In this document: piece after piece, positions 61,768 to 64,000 of the stretch
Layout: the number at the start of each line of letters is the position of its first letter
Position numbering within the stretch: the first letter of the stretch is position 1
NCBI GenBank assembly: GCA_016787345.1
Contig: JAEUUU010000047.1
Span: 1-64,000 of the forward strand
DNA: 64,000 nucleotides
Direction of reading: 5' to 3'
DNA from: Saprospiraceae bacterium
GTDB lineage: Bacteria > Bacteroidota > Bacteroidia > Chitinophagales > Saprospiraceae
Position numbers and translations under genes: made by a program
The notes under the pieces: model-generated
What the model saw: only the letters and a program-made list of their open reading frames with translations
Told to the model about the DNA's origin: nothing
Databases searched by the model: none

Positions 61768-64000
61768 TTACAGTTTCACAAATTTAAGCGATTGGCTGCC
61801 GGCGCCGGCATGCAGTGTCAGCGTGTATACGCCCGCGGGCCAATGAGCAGGCAGTTCGATGGTTTCCTGCTGTGCACCCGCCTGACGCGCGACGCCGGGC
61901 AGGAAATTGGCCATCAAACGACCCGTTTCGTCGTAACAATCGATCCGGACGGTCTGCCCGGTAAGGAGTTCGTACTTGAGCTGGATAGCCGAGGAGACTG
62001 GGTTGGGGTAAAGTGAAACGACCAGATTGTTGGTCGAAGTCGCGTCGACAACGCCCACGGAAGGAATTTCGACCAGCCGAACCAATACGACGTCGTCGTT
62101 CTGGCCGTTGTTTTGCTGCCCGCCGACCAGTAATTGATCATTATCGAGCGGAATGACTTGCAGGGCGACCTTTCCGGCAAGCCGAATGATGCCATTGATC
62201 CCGAAATCAGTGTCCAGGCTCCCGTCGGGTAGCAGTCTGGTGATTGCGATTTGAAAATCAGGATCGGCATTGATCGTGACTCCGCTCTTCCCAACTGCCA
62301 CGATACGTCCGTCGGCCTGAACGGCGAGGTCTACGACGATTGCATTGTCGTCGTTGCCAAAAGTGTGGGCAATGAAACCGTTGGTGCCAAAACTCGGGTC
62401 GAGGGCGCCGTTCGGGAGCAATTGCGCAAAAGCAAAACTGTTGCCGCCGCCGGCGACCAGTAATTTGCCGGAAGGCAGGCGAAGGAAGGTATTGGCGTTC
62501 TGCTGACTTCCGGGCATGCCCGCGTCGATAACGAGTCCGCCGCTGCCAAAATTCAGGTCCACCGAGCCATTTTCAAGAAATTGAACCAAATAATCGCGGA
62601 TGGAACCATTTACCCAGCGGGAGCCGAGCGCCAGGAATTTACCGTCGGAAAGTGTGTGAAGTTGTTCCCAAACCAGAAAACCCGCCGGCGCCTGTGCCTG
62701 GCCGTTGAGGCCGAAACTCAGGTCGAATGCGCCCTGGGAGGTGTAGCGAACCATTACGCCTTCTTGGACCGGTAGCGGAGAAGCGCCGGCCGCGAGCAAT
62801 TTTCCGTCGGGTGTAAGCGCCAGGGCATGGTAACTGCTGCCCTCGCCAAAGCTGCTGGTCGCAATGCCGTTTGCACCGAAAGTGGCATCCGGTTGTCCGT
62901 TTTCTTCCAGCCGGATCAAACCGGCAACACCGTTGAACATGCCGGCGCCCGCAATTTTGCCATCTGATGCGCGCACAATGTCGAGCAAGGTGCCCTGGGC
63001 GGGCGGATTCAGGAAAGACTCCGCCTGGCCGAAGCTCGCGTCGGGAGCGCCGTTGGGTTGCAATCGCAGGATTCCGGGATAAAATTCAAAGCCAGACCCT
63101 GCCGCTTTGTATGCGCTGCCAGCACACAGGATTTTTTCGTCGGGCAACAGCAACATTTTGTAAAGCAGGTCAAACGAAGCATCTACATCGGTCAGCACAA
63201 CCCCGTTTTGTCCGAAATCGGTGTCGAGGTGGCCATCGGCGGAATAGTGCAACAGGGCGAAGTCGGCATTGATTGTTCGTTCGGAAGTGCCGGCCAGCAG
63301 GATGTCGCCAGCGGCATCGACTGCCATGCGGTAGGCGTTGTCGTTGGTGGGGCTTACGGAGCTGATAACTTGTCCGGCATTGCCAAAAGAAATGTCGGGC
63401 GAGCCGTCGGGCAGCAGGCGGAGCAGGAAAAAGTCGCGGAAATCAGTGTTTTCCAACATGCCGGAAAGCAGAATGCCGCCATCGGGATGAGCCAGTACGT
63501 CGGTGCAGAAGTTGCCGGCGGGGCCCGGTTCGATTGTAAGGATGCCGTTGTTGCCGAAACTGTCGTCGGCAAGTCCGTTGGGCAAAAGCCGTACGACACC
63601 CACGCGGGGGAAAAAATCGAGTGTCGTCACGCCGGCTGCCACAATTTTACCGTCGCTTTGCAGGGCGATGCCGCGGGCGAGGTCGTCGTTGCCCAGGTCG
63701 AACCGCGCCACGCCGTTGTCGGCAAAATCAGTGTCGAGCTGGCCGTCGGAGCGGTAGCGGGCCACGATAAAGTCGGAGGAAAAGTCGTCATTGTAGACTT
63801 GTCCGGCGACGACAATTTTACCGTCGGGCTGCAATTTGGCGTCGAAAATCAGGTCGGAAACCGCGCTGAATGATTGCACCACCCGCCCGTCGACGCCAAA
63901 GTCGGGGTCGGGTTGCCCGTTGGGCAGCAATCGGAGCAGGGCGAAATCGGACTCGAAGCCGTCGGGGCTGGTGTAACCTGCCAGTACGATTTTACCGTCG
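61768..64000 (-). CDS. delta-60 repeat protein with T9SS sorting domain, 5' end outside window
   Basis: The frame stays open to the window edge, so the start is missing. At least 743 residues are visible. They are tandem 'delta-60' repeats of about 55-60 residues, each with a LLPNGxxDxxFGxxG core and an xxDGKIxxAG strand, as in surface-exposed propeller-like proteins. The C-terminus is a T9SS type A sorting domain (SLYPNPVSSAIQLKYEL, ending SLKFVKL). It is predicted to be exported or attached to the surface. Function unknown. Confidence 0.88.
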   Translation of the reverse strand, partial: DGKIVLAGYTSPDGFESDFALLRLLPNGQPDPDFGVDGRVVQSFSAVSDLIFDAKLQPDGKIVVAGQVYNDDFSSDFIVARYRSDGQLDTDFADNGVARFDLGNDDLARGIALQSDGKIVAAGVTTLDFFPRVGVVRLLPNGLADDSFGNNGILTIEPGPAGNFCTDVLAHPDGGILLSGMLENTDFRDFFLLRLLPDGSPDISFGNAGQVISSVSPTNDNAYRMAVDAAGDILLAGTSERTINADFALLHYSADGHLDTDFGQNGVVLTDVDASFDLLYKMLLLPDEKILCAGSAYKAAGSGFEFYPGILRLQPNGAPDASFGQAESFLNPPAQGTLLDIVRASDGKIAGAGMFNGVAGLIRLEENGQPDATFGANGIATSSFGEGSSYHALALTPDGKLLAAGASPLPVQEGVMVRYTSQGAFDLSFGLNGQAQAPAGFLVWEQLHTLSDGKFLALGSRWVNGSIRDYLVQFLENGSVDLNFGSGGLVIDAGMPGSQQNANTFLRLPSGKLLVAGGGNSFAFAQLLPNGALDPSFGTNGFIAHTFGNDDNAIVVDLAVQADGRIVAVGKSGVTINADPDFQIAITRLLPDGSLDTDFGINGIIRLAGKVALQVIPLDNDQLLVGGQQNNGQNDDVVLVRLVEIPSVGVVDATSTNNLVVSLYPNPVSSAIQLKYELLTGQTVRIDCYDETGRLMANFLPGVARQAGAQQETIELPAHWPAGVYTLTLHAGAGSQSLKFVKL

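Overview
The window is one contiguous stretch of a free-living, aerobic member of the Bacteroidota. It is probably a Saprospiria-like lineage; that placement is inferred from gene content and was not tested by a tree. Five predicted secreted proteins end in type IX secretion (T9SS) type A sorting domains. Promoters follow the Bacteroidota TTTG-N19/20-TAnnTTTG pattern. There is a hybrid sensor/regulator of the one-protein two-component type, and respiration uses alternative complex III (ACIII). Many genes have AT-rich leaders without an obvious Shine-Dalgarno sequence. No rRNA, tRNA, CRISPR array, transposase or phage gene was found.

Layout. 1-9.6 kb: a membrane-anchored dihaem cytochrome c, a cupin, two secreted NTF2-like proteins, a truncated gene start next to a dispersed repeat, a T9SS-exported ScyD/SMP-30-like propeller, a large hybrid histidine kinase with an AraC output domain, a lipoprotein and a beta-lactamase-fold lipoprotein. 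9.6-23 kb: FtsE, ACMSD, a secreted subtilase, RpiB, M28 and M48 peptidases separated by a four-copy 131-bp tandem repeat, a MoxR-type AAA ATPase, an OmpA protein with thrombospondin type-3 repeats, then YihY, a thioesterase and arginine deiminase. 23-41 kb: the respiratory core, actABCDEF, then coxB (fused to an OmpA domain), coxA, the haem O synthase gene, two subunit III genes and a subunit IV gene. It ends at a strong terminator and is followed by a degenerate SCO-like protein, a DUF420 protein and a small CPMC protein. 41-64 kb: housekeeping genes (coaD, pruA, rplS), YceI, M16 and M12-type peptidases, an NTF2/GNAT/nitrilase operon, oxyR with an S4-domain gene, PPK2, DUF58, TonB, RtcB, HMG-CoA lyase and an incomplete delta-60 repeat protein.

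The central system is a single ~16-kb quinol-to-oxygen electron transfer locus. Quinol is oxidised by ACIII, electrons pass along c haems to the Cu_A site of CoxB, and CoxA reduces oxygen. Its most unusual part is CoxB: after a complete Cu_A domain it carries an OmpA-type peptidoglycan-binding domain, which would tether the terminal oxidase to the cell wall. Several subunits of the same locus also carry histidine-rich tails.

A second theme is the architecture of the gaps between convergent genes. Several hold large palindromes. In three cases the palindrome supplies the stop codon of a flanking gene, and in two of those also its last residues. The tandem repeat between the M28 and M48 genes seems to have arisen by duplication between 11-bp microhomologies inside the two gene ends.
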